This document shows positions 18,134-26,749 of a DNA stretch of 64,000 nucleotides, piece after piece. Source of the DNA: Streptomyces sp. BK208 (lineage in GTDB: Bacteria; Actinomycetota; Actinomycetes; Streptomycetales; Streptomycetaceae); the NCBI RefSeq assembly GCF_004364245.1, contig NZ_SOAV01000002.1, forward strand, positions 248,001 through 312,000, in the 5' to 3' direction. The stretch's first letter is position 1. The number at the start of each line of letters is the position of its first letter. A program made the translations under genes and the position numbers. Under the pieces are notes generated by a model that saw nothing but the letters and a program-made list of their open reading frames with translations, did no database searches and was not told where the DNA came from.

Positions 18134-19045
18134 TCAGCCCTTGACGGCGCCCTGCATGATGCCGCCCACGATCTGCTTGCCGAAGATCGCGAACACCAGG
18201 AGCAGCGGCAGCGTGCCCAGCAGCGCGCCCGCCATGATCAGGGACTGGTCCGGGGTGTAGCCGCGGCCCAGTCCGGCGAGGGCGACCTGCACGGTCGGAC
18301 TGCCGTTCTGCGTCAGCACCAGGAACGGCCACAGGAAGTCGTTCCAGGACTGCACGAACATCAGCATGCCCAGCACGGCCATCGCGGGCCGCGCCGCCGG
18401 GAACACCACGTGCCACACCACGCGCCAGCTGCTGGCACCGTCGACGCGGGCGGCTTCGATGATCTCGTCGGGCAGCGCCTGGAGCAGGTACTGGCGCATG
18501 AAGAACACACCGAACGCGTTCACCAGGGACGGCAGGATCACCGCCTGGAGCTGGTCGGACCAGTCCAGCTTCGCCACCATCATGTACAGCGGGATGATGC
18601 TGAGCTGCGGCGGCACCATCATCGTGCCGATGACGATCAGCATCAGCGCGTTGCGCCCGCGGAAGCGCAGCTTGGCGAAGGCGAACCCGGCGATCGTCGA
18701 CAGGAAGACGATGGTGAACGCCGAGATGCCGGCCACGATGGTGGTGTTGAGGAACGCCTCGCCGAGGTTGGCGTCGTTCCAGGCGACCTCCAGCTTGTCG
18801 AACAGGTTGCCGCCGAACCAGAGGGGCGGCGGCGTCTGGGCGAGCCGCTGGTTGTCGCGCGAGGCGGCGATCGCCGTCCACACCAGCGGGAACAGCGAGC
18901 CGATGGTGAACAGGGCGAGGATGATGTAGGCGATCGGCCCGGCGTGCATGTGCCCGCCGGCCCGGGAGGCCTTCGACCCCCGCCGGCCCTTCCGGGACGG
19001 CTCGGGTGCCGCGTCGGCCGGGGGTTTCGTCATGGTCGTCGTCAC
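18134..19045 (-). CDS. cebG: Cellobiose/cellotriose ABC permease, second subunit
   Basis: This 303-aa inner-membrane permease of the MalG-type carries six predicted helices after a basic cytoplasmic leader. The EAA loop reads EAARVDGASSWRVVWHVVFP, the contact for the ATPase. The GTG at 19045 is preceded by AAGGAG, which overlaps the TAA of cebF, so the two are tightly linked. It works with CebF and lipoprotein CebE. As in other Streptomyces, no ATPase is encoded beside it; the shared MsiK is expected elsewhere. Confidence 0.93.
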   Translation of the reverse strand: MTTTMTKPPADAAPEPSRKGRRGSKASRAGGHMHAGPIAYIILALFTIGSLFPLVWTAIAASRDNQRLAQTPPPLWFGGNLFDKLEVAWNDANLGEAFLNTTIVAGISAFTIVFLSTIAGFAFAKLRFRGRNALMLIVIGTMMVPPQLSIIPLYMMVAKLDWSDQLQAVILPSLVNAFGVFFMRQYLLQALPDEIIEAARVDGASSWRVVWHVVFPAARPAMAVLGMLMFVQSWNDFLWPFLVLTQNGSPTVQVALAGLGRGYTPDQSLIMAGALLGTLPLLLVFAIFGKQIVGGIMQGAVKG

Positions 19046-19057
19046 GGCCGGTTCTCC

Positions 19058-20071
19058 TTAACTACTGGCGCGCAGCCGGCGCGAGATGACGGCGTTCAGG
19101 ATCCCGATCACGATGAGGATCAGGAACATCGCCCAGGCGATCGCGGAGGCGCGGCCCAGGTGCTGGTTGACCCAGCCCTGCTCGTACAGGTACAGGCCGA
19201 GCGTCTGGAACTGGTGCTGGGAACCGCCCGAGGCCCCCTTGTTCGCGTCGAACAGCAGCGGCTCGCCGAAGACCTGCGAGGCGCCGATGGTCGACACGAC
19301 GACCGTGAACAGGATCGTCGGACGCAGCGAGGGCAGCGTGACGTGGATGAACTGCCGCCAGCGGCTGGCCCCGTCCAGCGCCGCCGACTCGTACAGGTCC
19401 TGCGGGATCGCCTGCATCGCGGCCAGGTAGATCAGCGCGTTGTAGCCGGTCCAGCGCCAGATGACGATCGAGGACACGGCGAACTTCGACGCCCACGAGC
19501 CGTTCTGCCAGTCGATCTTGTCCAGGCCCACCATGTCGAGGACCCAGTTGATCATGCCGTAGTCGCGGCCGAAGAGCAGCACGAAGACCAGCGAGGCCGC
19601 GGCGATCGAGGTCGCGTACGGCGCCAGCATCACGACCCGGTAGAAGGTCGAGGCCCGCAGCTTGTAGTTGAGGATGTGCGCGAGGCCCATCGCCATCAGC
19701 AGCTGCGGCACCGTGGAGATGACGCCGATCCACAGCGTGTTCTTCGCCGCGTTCCAGAAGAACTCGTCGTCGAAGATGCGGGTGTAGTTGTCCAGGCCCG
19801 TCCACGTCATGTCGGTGGGCGCGGTCAGCTCCACCGTGTGCAGCGAGGCCCAGCCGGTGTAGATCAGCGGGAACAGGCCGAAGGCGACGAAGAGCAGGAA
19901 GAACGGCGAGACGAACGCGTACGGGCTCCAGCGGATGTCCCGCTGCCAGCGCCGGGAGAGTTTCGCCCGCCTCTTGCGGTCGGCCTCGGCGGCCGCCCTG
20001 CCACCGGGCGGGCGGCCCGGGGCCGCGCCCCCCTTGACGGGGGGCGCGGCGGTGTCGTGCCGGGTGGTCAT
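19058..20071 (-). CDS. cebF: Cellobiose/cellotriose ABC permease, first subunit
   Basis: This 337-aa MalF-type permease has a basic N-terminal 45 residues, six hydrophobic segments beginning with YAFVSPFFLLFVAFGLFPLIY, and the EAA loop YESAALDGASRWRQFIHVTLP. I chose the ATG at 20071, five bases after the cebE stop, over a longer frame that would overlap cebE. It lies second in the cebEFG order. It forms the channel with CebG. Confidence 0.93.
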   Translation of the reverse strand: MTTRHDTAAPPVKGGAAPGRPPGGRAAAEADRKRRAKLSRRWQRDIRWSPYAFVSPFFLLFVAFGLFPLIYTGWASLHTVELTAPTDMTWTGLDNYTRIFDDEFFWNAAKNTLWIGVISTVPQLLMAMGLAHILNYKLRASTFYRVVMLAPYATSIAAASLVFVLLFGRDYGMINWVLDMVGLDKIDWQNGSWASKFAVSSIVIWRWTGYNALIYLAAMQAIPQDLYESAALDGASRWRQFIHVTLPSLRPTILFTVVVSTIGASQVFGEPLLFDANKGASGGSQHQFQTLGLYLYEQGWVNQHLGRASAIAWAMFLILIVIGILNAVISRRLRASS

Positions 20072-20076
20072 TCCGG

Positions 20077-21402
20077 TCACTTCTCCAGGTTGTTGTCGAT
20101 GGTCTTCACGGCGTTGTTCCACGCGTCCTTCGCCGACTTGCCCTGGGTGACGAGGATGACGCCGTTGTCGGTCAGACCCTGCTGGATGATCTGGTCCTTC
20201 GCACCGATGACCTGGTTCGGGATGCTCTCGGCGGCCTTGGCGAAGACCTTGCCGATCGGCGCGTCACCGGTCATGTCGTTCTTGCCGCCGGTCACCTCGG
20301 GCGTCGTGTACGCGGCCGGGGCGCTCGGGAAGCTGGCCTGCACGGCGAACAGCTTGGCCTGCTGCTCCGGCGCCGTCAGCCAGGTGATCAGCTTCTGGGC
20401 CTCCTTGACGTGCTTGCCGCTCTTGGGCACGCCGAGGAAGCTGCCGCCCCAGTTGCCGGACTTCGGCGCCTGGGCCACGTCCCACTTGCCGGCGGACTCG
20501 GGCTTCGACTTGCCCTTGATCGTGCCGAGCATCCACGGCGGGCAGGCCACGGTGGCGAACAGGCTGTTGGCGACGGTCTGGTCCCAGGCCGGCTGGAACT
20601 GGGTCTGCGACTGGACCAGTCCCTTCTCGGCGGCCTCCGCGGTCAGGTCGAAGGCGTCCTTGACGGCCGGGTTCGACTTGTAGACGACCTCGCCGGAGGA
20701 GTCGTAGAACTTCTCCTCCTCACTGCTGAGGATGGCGTTGATCAGTCCGCCGGGGGAGTCCATGAAGTAGGTGTCCTTGCCGGCACCCTTCTTGTACTTC
20801 TCACCGGTCTCGACGAACTTCTTCCAGTCGCCGGCCCACAGCTTGGAGACCTCCTCGCGGTCCGTCGGCAGGCCCGCCTTCTCGAAGAGGTCCTTGCGGT
20901 AGCAGATGGCCATCGGGCCGATGTCCGTGCCGAGGCCTATCGTGGCGCCGTCCTTGGTGGTGCCCTGCTGCCACTTCCAGTCGAGCCAGTTGTCCTTCTT
21001 GACACCCTCGGCCTTGGACATGTCCGCGAACTTGTCCGCCTGGGTGCCGACGACCTCGGCGATGTTGCCGACCTCGATCGCCTGCACGTCCTGGAGGCCG
21101 CTGTTGGTGGTGAGGTGGTTGACCAGAGCGGGGTAGTAGTTCTCGTTCCGCTCGGTGACGTTCTCCTCGATGTGGATGTCCGGGTTGAGCTTCTCGTACT
21201 CCTTGTAGAGGCCGGCCTCCTTGAAGCCCATCGTCCCGAACAGACCGAGGGTGATCGTGGTCTTGCCGCTGCTGTCGCCCGACGACGAGTTGTCCTCGTC
21301 GTTCCCGTCGTCGGCACAGCCGGCCAGCAGCCCGGCGCCCAGCGACGCGATGGCCGCCATGACCACCACCTTGCGGGCCGATCCTCTGCGTGCTGCTCGC
21401 AT
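20077..21402 (-). CDS. cebE: Cellobiose/cellotriose-binding lipoprotein
   Basis: This 441-aa extracellular solute-binding lipoprotein captures cello-oligosaccharides for CebFG. The signal has basic MRAARRGSARK, a hydrophobic core and lipobox LAGC with Cys29. The mature part begins with an acidic Ser/Asp linker and then the SBP family 1 fold (TITLGLFGTMGFKEAGLYKEYEKLNPDI). GGAGGA precedes the ATG by four bases. A perfect CebR palindrome lies about 130 bases upstream between this gene and divergent cebR, so cellobiose should induce the operon. Confidence 0.95.
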   Translation of the reverse strand: MRAARRGSARKVVVMAAIASLGAGLLAGCADDGNDEDNSSSGDSSGKTTITLGLFGTMGFKEAGLYKEYEKLNPDIHIEENVTERNENYYPALVNHLTTNSGLQDVQAIEVGNIAEVVGTQADKFADMSKAEGVKKDNWLDWKWQQGTTKDGATIGLGTDIGPMAICYRKDLFEKAGLPTDREEVSKLWAGDWKKFVETGEKYKKGAGKDTYFMDSPGGLINAILSSEEEKFYDSSGEVVYKSNPAVKDAFDLTAEAAEKGLVQSQTQFQPAWDQTVANSLFATVACPPWMLGTIKGKSKPESAGKWDVAQAPKSGNWGGSFLGVPKSGKHVKEAQKLITWLTAPEQQAKLFAVQASFPSAPAAYTTPEVTGGKNDMTGDAPIGKVFAKAAESIPNQVIGAKDQIIQQGLTDNGVILVTQGKSAKDAWNNAVKTIDNNLEK

Positions 21403-21530
21403 TGCGTCCTCCTGTTGCCCTGACGTGCCGACCCCCCGGCCAACTACATGGTTGGGCCCGCTGCTTCATGTCATTCGTTCGTCGCTGCGGCTCGGGCGGG
21501 GAACGTGCGGGATGTGTATGTGCCAGGTAG

Positions 21531-21548
21531 TGTGGGAGCGCTCCCACA
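21531..21548. promoter_or_regulatory. CebR operator, perfect palindrome
   Basis: TGTGGGAGCGCTCCCACA is an 18-bp perfect palindrome containing the 14-bp consensus CebR box TGGGAGCGCTCCCA (21533-21546). It lies between divergent cebE and cebR, nearer cebE. Cellobiose or cellotriose releases CebR from such sites in S. griseus and S. scabies. Confidence 0.92.
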
Positions 21549-21622
21549 AGTGATGTGTTGAAGAGTCGCGGGTCCGGGCGGGGGTGTCAAGGGAACGGAC
21601 GCGACGAAATGCGTTCAGTTAT

Positions 21623-21717
21623 CGGCCTGTTAACTGGACGCTACGAGCGACGCGGAGACACTCCCGTACGGCGGGAGAGGGGCCGGAGTCGGTCATTACA
21701 CCCGACCGGCCTGTTAA
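21623..21717 (+). repeat. Pair of 11-bp direct repeats in the cebR leader
   Basis: CGGCCTGTTAA occurs at 21623-21633 and again at 21707-21717, 84 bases apart, upstream of cebR. The role is unknown; it might be an operator pair or trace of duplication. Confidence 0.5.
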
Positions 21718-21766
21718 ATTCCAGGCCAGCCGCAGAGCGCGGGGGTGTCGACGGGAGGCGGAGCCG

Positions 21767-22822
21767 ATGGCAGGCCACGGAGTGCGTGGGCGGAGCGGTG
21801 GCCGGCCCACCCTCGAAGAGGTGGCGGCACGCGCGGGTGTCGGCCGCGGCACGGTCTCCCGCGTGATCAACGGCTCGCCCAGGGTCAGCGACGCGACCCG
21901 GGCCGCCGTCGAGGCGGCGGTCGAGGAGCTCGGCTACGTCCCGAACACGGCGGCCCGCGCCCTGGCGGCCAACCGCACGGACGCGATCGCCCTGGTGGTG
22001 CCGGAGCCGGAGACCCGCTTCTTCGCGGAGCCCTACTTCTCGGACATGCTCAAGGGCGTCGGCTCCGAGCTGTCCGACACCGAGATGCAGCTGCTGCTGA
22101 TATTCGCGGGCAGTGACCGGGAGCGGGAGCGGCTCGCCCAGTACCTCGCGGCGCACCGGGTGGACGGCGTCCTGCTGGTCTCGGTGCACGCCGACGATCC
22201 GCTGCCCGACCTGCTGACCCAGCTGGAGATCCCCGCGGTGATCAGCGGCCCCCGCTCGGCCACGGAGCCGCTGGCCTCGGTGGACTCGGACAACTACGGG
22301 GGCGCCCGCTCGGCCGTCGAGCACCTGCTGTCCCGGGGCCGAGGCCGCATCGCCCACATCACCGGCCACCTCGCCGTCTACGGCGCCCAGCGCCGCGTCG
22401 ACGGCTACCGCGACGCCCTGCGGGACGCGGGCCACGAGGTGGACGAAGGACTGATCGAGCCCGGCGACTTCACCGAGGAGGGCGGGCGCCGCGCGATGGC
22501 GGAGCTGCTGCGCCGCCGCCCCGACGTCGACGCGGTCTTCGCCGCCTCGGACGTCACCGCGGCGGGCGCCGGCCAGGTCCTGCGCGAGGCGGGCCGGCGC
22601 ATCCCGGACGACGTGGCCCTGGTCGGCTACGACGACTCGGCGATCGCCCGTCACATGGAGCCGCCTCTGACCAGCGTGCGCCAGCCCATCGAGGAGATGG
22701 GCCGGGCGATGATCGACCTGCTCCTGACCGAGATCGCCGACCGCCGCCCGGCCGCCTCGCGCGGTCTGGAACGGCATCAGGTGGTCCTGGCGACGGAGCT
22801 GGTGGAGCGCAGGTCGTCGTAG
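21767..22822 (+). CDS. cebR: LacI-family repressor of cellobiose use
   Basis: This 351-aa LacI/GalR regulator has an N-terminal HTH at about 13-60 (TLEEVAARAGVGRGTVSRVINGSPRVSDATR), then the hinge and periplasmic-binding-like effector domain (FADxT replaced by FAASDVTAAGAGQVLREAG; DDVALVGYDDS). GGGAGGCGGAG sits three bases before the ATG at 21767. Divergence from cebE, the two matching operators and the downstream sugar genes identify it as CebR. In S. scabies loss of CebR affects cellulase and thaxtomin control; here it probably gates cello-oligosaccharide uptake. Confidence 0.93.
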   Translation: MAGHGVRGRSGGRPTLEEVAARAGVGRGTVSRVINGSPRVSDATRAAVEAAVEELGYVPNTAARALAANRTDAIALVVPEPETRFFAEPYFSDMLKGVGSELSDTEMQLLLIFAGSDRERERLAQYLAAHRVDGVLLVSVHADDPLPDLLTQLEIPAVISGPRSATEPLASVDSDNYGGARSAVEHLLSRGRGRIAHITGHLAVYGAQRRVDGYRDALRDAGHEVDEGLIEPGDFTEEGGRRAMAELLRRRPDVDAVFAASDVTAAGAGQVLREAGRRIPDDVALVGYDDSAIARHMEPPLTSVRQPIEEMGRAMIDLLLTEIADRRPAASRGLERHQVVLATELVERRSS

Positions 22823-23021
22823 GGGGGCGTCCGTCCGGCCCGACCCGCGCGGCGGGCGGTGCGGCGGGCGAGGACCGTGACCGCTGCGGGGTCCGGCGGC
22901 GGGCCCCCGGTCGCGGCGTGGCGGCAGGGGTACGGTCCGCCGCGGGCGGGATCGGGGCCTCATGCCCTGTAATGCCGTGAGAGGTTGACCTTCTCGCGGA
23001 GGTCACCGGCTGACGACGGAC

Positions 23022-23046
23022 CAGGGTGAGTGACGGGACGTGAACC
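23022..23046. repeat. Distal attachment-site copy
   Basis: The 18 bases CAGGGTGAGTGACGGGAC followed by G and TGAACC match 25604-25628 with a single mismatch (G for T in the middle). It is not part of an intact tRNA. Confidence 0.75.
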
Positions 23047-23284
23047 GCGCCATGAAGCCGTCCGCGTTGCTCCGGACCGCCTGGGTCTCGAGGTCTCACC
23101 CGCCGACCTCGTCGGCTGACGGACGGCTGCCCCAGATCATCGGCACGGGCGGCCGTCCCTTTCCGGAGGGGCGGTCCAGGATGATTTGCGCCACCACGAT
23201 CACTGCAAGCGCGAACGGAGACTGCGTGATCAGCAGGAACGGCAGGCGCAAGGGCGATGCCCGTCATGCGCCAGATGGCCCGCC

Positions 23285-24385
23285 CTAACTTGGCGATGTG
23301 TCGTCTGCGGCTGGAGACGGGCGCGCCGTGGGCAGTGCCGGCTGGGTGGGCGTCGGCTCGCCTCTGGCGCTCGACTCCCCGAGGGCGGTCCTGTAGGAGT
23401 CCAGCGCGGTCTGTCCCGGGTGGAAGCCACTGCGGACGAGATCGCTGGCCAGGTGCCACATGGTGCGCTCCTCCGCGACTCCGTCAGGAATCGTGAGTCC
23501 GAGCGCGGCGGCCAGGGGGTGTCGGCCAAGGTTGACCATGGCCCGAACCGCGCCTGCCCATTCGTCGGTGGCCACGACCGCCAGGCGATACCAAAGAAGT
23601 GTGAGCGGCGGCAGAACCGCAATGGTCGCGGCCACCAGCCAGGGGCGCGCAGCGTTGCCGAGAGCGAGGTCGGCGATGGCAGCCGCAACGACGAGCAGGT
23701 GCCCGTAGAGCAAGCTGACGAAGAAGTCGACGCTCATCCGGGCTTCGTCGGTCTGCTGGCGTGCCATGTCGGGGACAACGGCGTTGAGTTCGTGCCAGAG
23801 CACCTGTGAGTCGAGTCGGTAGCGGTCATAGCCGTACTCCTCGAACCGTCGGATCGCGTTGCCGAGCCGAGTGGGGGTGACCTGCCGGTCGTCCACGGGG
23901 TATCGGTGCAGCTGCTCATTGAGGAGCGCGAACCAGGCATCGCCCTTGCGGATGTCCGCAGTCAGGTAGCGGCTGATGATCGGGTGGGCGCGGAAGGCGG
24001 CGAGCACGGACTCGTCGGTAGCGGTCAGGTGACCTGCCCGTTCCTGCTCTGTCAGGGCCAGGGCGTCCACGCGGTTGCGCAGCAGGTGCTTGCGGGCCAG
24101 ATGATGTCGACGCCGTGCGTGGGCAAGCCTCCGGGGCCAGCCGCGATATCCCTCGAGGACGCGGTAGAGCGGCGTCTGCAGGGCGGCAAGGACCAGGCCG
24201 AGGACCGCGGTGGCGACCAGGCCGAAGATCGCGGCCTGCCCCTTCTCGGCCTCGAGCGAGGTGAAACTGCTGAGCTTCGGCACCACCACGAACCCGAAGA
24301 TCAGCACATTGATCAGGCTGGGCAGTATCCAGCCGACCAGCAAGGCGCGCCCGCCGCCGAGGGCGCTCTGGACCAGCCCAGTCAC
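23285..24385 (-). CDS. Orphan multi-pass membrane protein of the island
   Basis: I do not recognise the family. The 366-aa protein has two N-terminal hydrophobic helices (about 15-37 and 49-72), a large soluble middle of about 140 residues rich in Arg, His and Leu, two more helices (about 222-245 and 252-275), and a disordered Pro/Ser/Thr tail. The GTG start at 24385 is not supported by a good ribosome site. It lies six bases after the preceding gene's stop, so the two form an operon. Codon use is less GC3-rich than flanking core genes, in keeping with transfer. A membrane effector or sensor is possible but unproven. Confidence 0.65.
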   Translation of the reverse strand: MTGLVQSALGGGRALLVGWILPSLINVLIFGFVVVPKLSSFTSLEAEKGQAAIFGLVATAVLGLVLAALQTPLYRVLEGYRGWPRRLAHARRRHHLARKHLLRNRVDALALTEQERAGHLTATDESVLAAFRAHPIISRYLTADIRKGDAWFALLNEQLHRYPVDDRQVTPTRLGNAIRRFEEYGYDRYRLDSQVLWHELNAVVPDMARQQTDEARMSVDFFVSLLYGHLLVVAAAIADLALGNAARPWLVAATIAVLPPLTLLWYRLAVVATDEWAGAVRAMVNLGRHPLAAALGLTIPDGVAEERTMWHLASDLVRSGFHPGQTALDSYRTALGESSARGEPTPTQPALPTARPSPAADDTSPS

Positions 24386-24391
24386 CGTGGC

Positions 24392-24991
24392 CTACTGTCG
24401 GCCCCGGTTCCGGCCCAGCAGACGGCGATACCACGGTTCGCGTAGATCGTCGTAAGGGCTGACGGTCCCGGGAACGGAGTCGCCATTCGCCGGGTTCCCT
24501 CCTGGTCGCGCTGTGACGCGGCGCTGTTCCTCAGCAGCGGCCTCGGCACGAGCCTGCTGACGTTGATAAAACCCCGGGCCAGGCGGGCGCGAGCCAATTG
24601 GAGCAGAACCAAGCTCAGGCTGAGGGGGGTCGAGTCTGCGTATGACCGGGTCGAGTTGCCGGTTGACGGCGGCCAGCAGACGGAGCTTGCCTGCATTGTC
24701 GGGCTCGGAGCGAATCTTGAGCAGCGTGGCGAGGGCGGACCTCGCTTCCGTGTCCAGATGGGCATGCTCGTGGGAGACCATCGCGGCGCACGCGGTCAGG
24801 ACGCTCTCCACACTGGCGTCGAACTCGTCCAGCAGGTCCTGCAACGCGGCGCGCTGCGCATCGGTGGCCCTGTTCGGCGTTTCCCACCAAAACGCTGGGG
24901 CCCAATGCGTCTTGACTAGCACCTGGTGGAGAGCGCGGCCAGCCGCCTCGTTGACCGTTCGGAGTACTCGCTCAGCCTCTTCTGCCTCCAT
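24392..24991 (-). CDS. Orphan helical protein of the island
   Basis: A 199-aa soluble protein without a recognised domain. From the ATG at 24991, the first 140 residues are almost wholly helical (MEAEEAERVLRTVNEAAGRAL and AALQDLLDEFDASVESVLTAC), and the last 60 are a charged, disordered tail ending in DLREPWYRRLLGRNRGR. A longer in-frame start up to 25153 is possible but the added residues look non-coding. It precedes the membrane protein by six bases and is probably co-translated. Composition differs from the chromosome core. Confidence 0.6.
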   Translation of the reverse strand: MEAEEAERVLRTVNEAAGRALHQVLVKTHWAPAFWWETPNRATDAQRAALQDLLDEFDASVESVLTACAAMVSHEHAHLDTEARSALATLLKIRSEPDNAGKLRLLAAVNRQLDPVIRRLDPPQPELGSAPIGSRPPGPGFYQRQQARAEAAAEEQRRVTARPGGNPANGDSVPGTVSPYDDLREPWYRRLLGRNRGRQ

Positions 24992-25560
24992 GCGCCATGA
25001 CCGTACTTGACTCGTGCCGATTTGGTTCGCCGATTGGCACACTCCGGGTGTGAAGCAATGAGCAGCGTGGACGGCTCGTCGCCACCGTGCATCGTGAGTC
25101 AAAGGAGGGAGCCCTGGGGCTTCGACGGCAATCCAGAGGCCCGTCCGCGACACTGTCGCGGACGCCTCCTGGTCCGTTTCACCGCCGTCACCAGCACTGA
25201 TTCGGCCTGCTCGTCTCCGCTGATCTTACGAACCCGGGCCGGCGTCTCCGCCGTACCGGCGGCTCGGGGTTGCCCCGAGCTTGCCGCGAGCCTCACCGAT
25301 GCAGGCGAGCGCGCAGTAGCGCGGGAAGGGATGGCCGTGTACGGCGCCGACGCCCGCGCCCTGGTCCTCCGCGCGATCGAAGCGCTGCACTGACGCCACC
25401 AGGGGAAGCAGCTCCCTCCCGCGGCTGGAAGGCGGCGGTGTCGTTCACGGGTACTGCCGGCGGGACGGATCCAGTCCCGGGGCGAGCGGGATCACCGGTG
25501 GTGTGTCCGGCTCCTGGTCAAGGAAGCGCACATGCACCTGTTCCCAAAGGCTCAGAACGA
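24992..25560. other. Island interval with no convincing gene
   Basis: About 570 bases. A plus-strand open frame at 25007-25393 ends in a plausible helical peptide (GERAVAREGMAVYGADARAL), which may be the tail of a decayed gene, but the frame has no ribosome site and an unconvincing N-terminal part. No intact gene is called. Confidence 0.45.
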
Positions 25561-25600
25561 GATCAAGGGCTGACCCGTTTTGCGAGGTCAGCCCTTGATC
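25561..25600 (-). terminator. Hairpin downstream of tRNA-His
   Basis: A perfect 15-bp inverted repeat, GATCAAGGGCTGACC at 25561-25575 and its complement at 25586-25600, with a 10-base loop. It begins six bases after the tRNA 3' end and should end its transcript. It lies inside the island, so it may have arrived with the element. Confidence 0.8.
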
Positions 25601-25603
25601 ATT

Positions 25604-25628
25604 CAGGGTGAGTGACGGGACTTGAACC
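25604..25628. repeat. Proximal attachment site at tRNA-His 3' end
   Basis: Overlaps the last 22 bases of the tRNA gene and matches 23022-23046 in 24 of 25 positions. Integration here restores an intact tRNA, as usual for tRNA-targeting integrases. Confidence 0.75.
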
Positions 25629-25680
25629 CGCGGCATCCTGGACCACAACCAGGTGCTCTACCAGCTGAGCTACACCCACC
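25607..25680 (-). tRNA. tRNA-His (anticodon GTG)
   Basis: The cloverleaf folds completely on the minus strand. The acceptor stem GTGGGTG pairs with CACTCAC, the D arm contains AGCTCAGCTGGTAGAGC, the anticodon loop is TTGTGGT with GTG, and the T arm has GTTCAAGTC. It has the extra 5' G(-1), at 25680, opposite C73, the identity element of histidine tRNAs. CCA is not encoded. Confidence 0.97.
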
Positions 25681-25801
25681 AAGGCCGGTGCTCGAATCCC
25701 GCGTGGCGGGGTTTCCCGACCGGCTGAGAAAAAGTGTACAGGGTCCGAAGGGGTGCTCGCGCCCGGCTTTCCGGACGCCGCCGCCCGTAGGGCCCGCGGC
25801 C

Positions 25802-26425
25802 CTAACCGGCGGACCCGTGCCCCTCACCGGCGGACACGACGTGCTTCGCGGCGATCGCCTTGGCCGTGTCGGAGTCGGGGCCGGGCTGCGGGACGAAGAC
25901 CGCCTCGCGGTAGTAGCGCAGCTCGGCGATGGACTCGCGGATGTCGGCGAGCGCGCGGTGGTTGCCGTTCTTCTCCGGGCTGTTGAAGTACGCCCTCGGG
26001 TACCAGCGGCGGGCCAGTTCCTTGATCGACGAGACGTCGACGATGCGGTAGTGGAGGTACCCCTCCAGCGCCGCCATGTCGCGCAGCAGGAAGCCGCGGT
26101 CGGTGCCGACGGAGTTGCCGCACAGGGGGGCCTTGCCCGGCTCCTTGACGTACTCCCGCACATAGGCCAGGACCTGGGCCTCGGCGTCCGCGAGGGTCGT
26201 GCCGCCGTCCAGCTCCGCGAGGAGTCCCGACGCGGTGTGCATCTCGCGCACCACCTCCGGCATCGTCTCCAGGGCCTGCTCCGGCGGGCGGATGACGATG
26301 TCGACGCCTTCGCCGAGGATGTTCAGCTCGGAGTCGGTGACGAGGGCGGCAACCTCGATGAGCGCGTCGTCGGACAGCGAGAGGCCGGTCATCTCGCAGT
26401 CGATCCACACCATGCGATCGTTCAT
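25802..26425 (-). CDS. orn: Oligoribonuclease
   Basis: This 207-aa DEDDh 3'-5' exoribonuclease degrades 2-5 nt RNAs and pGpG, and thereby clears the end product of c-di-GMP turnover. The acidic residues are in [10 protein letters not shown] (first D and E), in GTDRGFLL (D) and in [12 protein letters not shown] (His and last Asp). The ATG at 26425 is preferred; a GTG three codons upstream is possible. It lies downstream of adpA on the same strand with a duplicated repeat and a hairpin between; in S. griseus and S. coelicolor ornA lies next to adpA and affects growth and sporulation. Confidence 0.96.
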   Translation of the reverse strand: MNDRMVWIDCEMTGLSLSDDALIEVAALVTDSELNILGEGVDIVIRPPEQALETMPEVVREMHTASGLLAELDGGTTLADAEAQVLAYVREYVKEPGKAPLCGNSVGTDRGFLLRDMAALEGYLHYRIVDVSSIKELARRWYPRAYFNSPEKNGNHRALADIRESIAELRYYREAVFVPQPGPDSDTAKAIAAKHVVSAGEGHGSAG

Positions 26426-26479
26426 GCGGGCCACTTTACGGTGGGCGCCTGTTCCTGAGGTCCCCGGCGTCCGGGTGGG

Positions 26480-26689
26480 CCTCGCTGGGGGCTGCCGCCC
26501 CCAGGCCCCCGCTTCGGCCCTGAACGGGCCTCGTCCTCGAACGCCGGACGGGCTGGAACGGTCTGCCCGGCATCACGGGCCCCCGGCGTCGGTGCCGGCC
26601 TCGCTGGGGGCTGCCGCCCCCAGGCCCCGCTTCGGCCCTGAACGGGCCTCGTCCTCGAACGCCGGACGGGCTGGATCGGTCTGCCCGGC
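26480..26689. repeat. Tandem pair of a dispersed intergenic element
   Basis: A unit of about 91 bases beginning CCTCGCTGGGGGCTGCCGCC and ending GTCTGCCCGGC is present at 26480-26571 and 26599-26689, with one deletion and one substitution. It includes ACGCCGGACGGGCTGG, recurrent between Streptomyces genes as I remember. It sits between adpA and orn. Confidence 0.85.
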
Positions 26690-26700
26690 GTCGATGGTGG

Positions 26701-26731
26701 ACGCCGGACGGGCCGGGGGCCCGTCCGGCGT
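26701..26731 (-). terminator. Hairpin after adpA
   Basis: ACGCCGGACGGGCC and its perfect complement flank a 3-base loop, 19 bases beyond the adpA stop. On the plus strand it is followed by TTTCG. It may separate adpA from orn transcription or act as a 3' stabiliser. Confidence 0.65.
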
Positions 26732-26749
26732 TTCGAGGGCCGTGTCACC

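Larger units (their letters stand above)
23022..25628. mobile_element. Small integrative-element remnant in tRNA-His
   Basis: A 2.6-kb segment bounded by a 25-bp direct repeat. The right copy is the 3' end of tRNA-His and the left copy is a free-standing near-identical fragment. It sits exactly where a tyrosine-integrase element should lie, downstream of the tRNA 3' end. The interior has lower GC and two orphan genes. I find no integrase, excisionase or replication gene, so it is either a decayed element or a cargo mobilised in trans. I remember cebR and the tRNA-His/orn region as adjacent in S. coelicolor, which supports insertion. Confidence 0.65.

Noticed and set aside
22823..23021. Integrase or excisionase gene at the left end of the island
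   Set aside because: No open frame here or within the island has the R-H-R-Y or serine recombinase signatures.
25007..25393. Plus-strand open frame inside the tRNA-His island
   Set aside because: No ribosome site, poor N-terminal composition and no match to any family; only its last 40 codons look protein-like.
25681..25735. tRNA-like sequence beside tRNA-His (GGATTCGA-type T loop on the minus strand)
   Set aside because: No acceptor or anticodon stem can be formed, so it is not a second tRNA.
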